This document shows, piece after piece, positions 5,880 to 6,071 of a stretch of DNA of 6,071 nucleotides. Source of the stretch: Helicobacter sp. GTDB lineage: Bacteria > Campylobacterota > Campylobacteria > Campylobacterales > Helicobacteraceae. The stretch spans positions 1 through 6,071 of the forward strand of contig JARIAP010000170.1 in assembly GCA_029257755.1 (NCBI GenBank), written 5' to 3'. A program made the translations under genes and the position numbers. The notes beneath the pieces are model-generated. The model worked only from the letters and a program-made list of their open reading frames with translations. It was not told where the DNA came from and searched no databases. The first letter of the stretch is position 1. The number at the start of each line of letters is the position of its first letter.

Positions 5880-6071
5880 ATGCTTTATCATTCCATTATA
5901 GAATTAATAGGTAATACGCCATTGCTTGAGTTATCAAATATAGAAATACCAAATAATAATAGAATCTTTGCTAAGTTGGAATTTTTTAATCCTGCTGGAG
6001 GAATTAAAGATAGAATTGCTTTTTACATATTAAATAACCTTAAAAATGAGGGTAAATTAAATAATGAAAGT
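5880..6071 (+). CDS. cysK: Cysteine synthase / cystathionine beta-synthase-type PLP enzyme, 5' part only
   Basis: The first 64 codons of a fold-type II PLP enzyme; the gene runs off the window, being usually about 300 residues. Landmarks are the N-terminal IELIGNTPLLEL (7-18) and the PLP-lysine motif KLEFFNPAGGIKDR (32-45), with K43 as the predicted Schiff-base lysine. It could make cysteine from O-acetylserine and sulfide, or condense O-acetylserine or serine with homocysteine to cystathionine (MccA-like), which would feed the lyase upstream. The ATG lies 1 nt after the metB stop, with AAGGA (5869-5873) inside metB 6 nt upstream, so the two are translationally linked. Gly41 stands where most relatives have Ser before the hydrophobic residue and the lysine. 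The family is certain, but the exact reaction cannot be told from this fragment. Confidence 0.9.
   Translation, partial: MLYHSIIELIGNTPLLELSNIEIPNNNRIFAKLEFFNPAGGIKDRIAFYILNNLKNEGKLNNES

Overview
The window is extremely A/T-rich and looks like chromosomal DNA of a Campylobacterota bacterium, most likely Helicobacteraceae. This rests on the composition and on two gene neighbourhoods that I recall from Helicobacter pylori: hemD followed by a small integral-membrane gene (HP1224-HP1225), and metB followed by cysK (HP0106-HP0107). No species can be named. There is no rRNA, tRNA, CRISPR array, insertion sequence or phage gene.

Layout. (1) Positions 49-1704, + strand: an NFACT-family (FbpA/RqcH-like) protein, then after 3 nt a small, highly charged protein of unknown function whose ribosome binding site lies in the end of the first gene. 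(2) Positions 1705-1862: a convergent intergenic stretch with two inverted-repeat structures that look like terminators, one per direction. (3) Positions 1863-2804, - strand: a Tat-exported protein with an aldo/keto reductase fold, behind a good sigma70-type promoter at 2831-2859. (4) Positions 2821-3357: about 535 bp of A/T-rich divergent intergenic DNA with no credible gene. (5) Positions 3358-4628, + strand: hemD (uroporphyrinogen-III synthase) and an RDD-family membrane protein, probably one operon. (6) Positions 4727-6071, + strand: a cystathionine gamma-synthase/lyase and the 5' end of a cysteine synthase / cystathionine beta-synthase-type gene, 1 nt apart, forming a sulfur amino-acid (transsulfuration) operon that runs off the window.

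The most unusual object is the Tat-exported aldo/keto reductase homologue. It keeps the family scaffold, but all four catalytic tetrad positions are replaced (Asp to Glu, Tyr to Glu, Lys to Arg, His to Glu), and so are the C-terminal NADPH-binding residues. It reads as an intact, promoter-bearing periplasmic pseudoenzyme. A second oddity is the NFACT protein, which lacks the Asp-Arg pair and the Gly-Arg motif needed by RqcH for alanine tailing. The rest is ordinary housekeeping biosynthesis.
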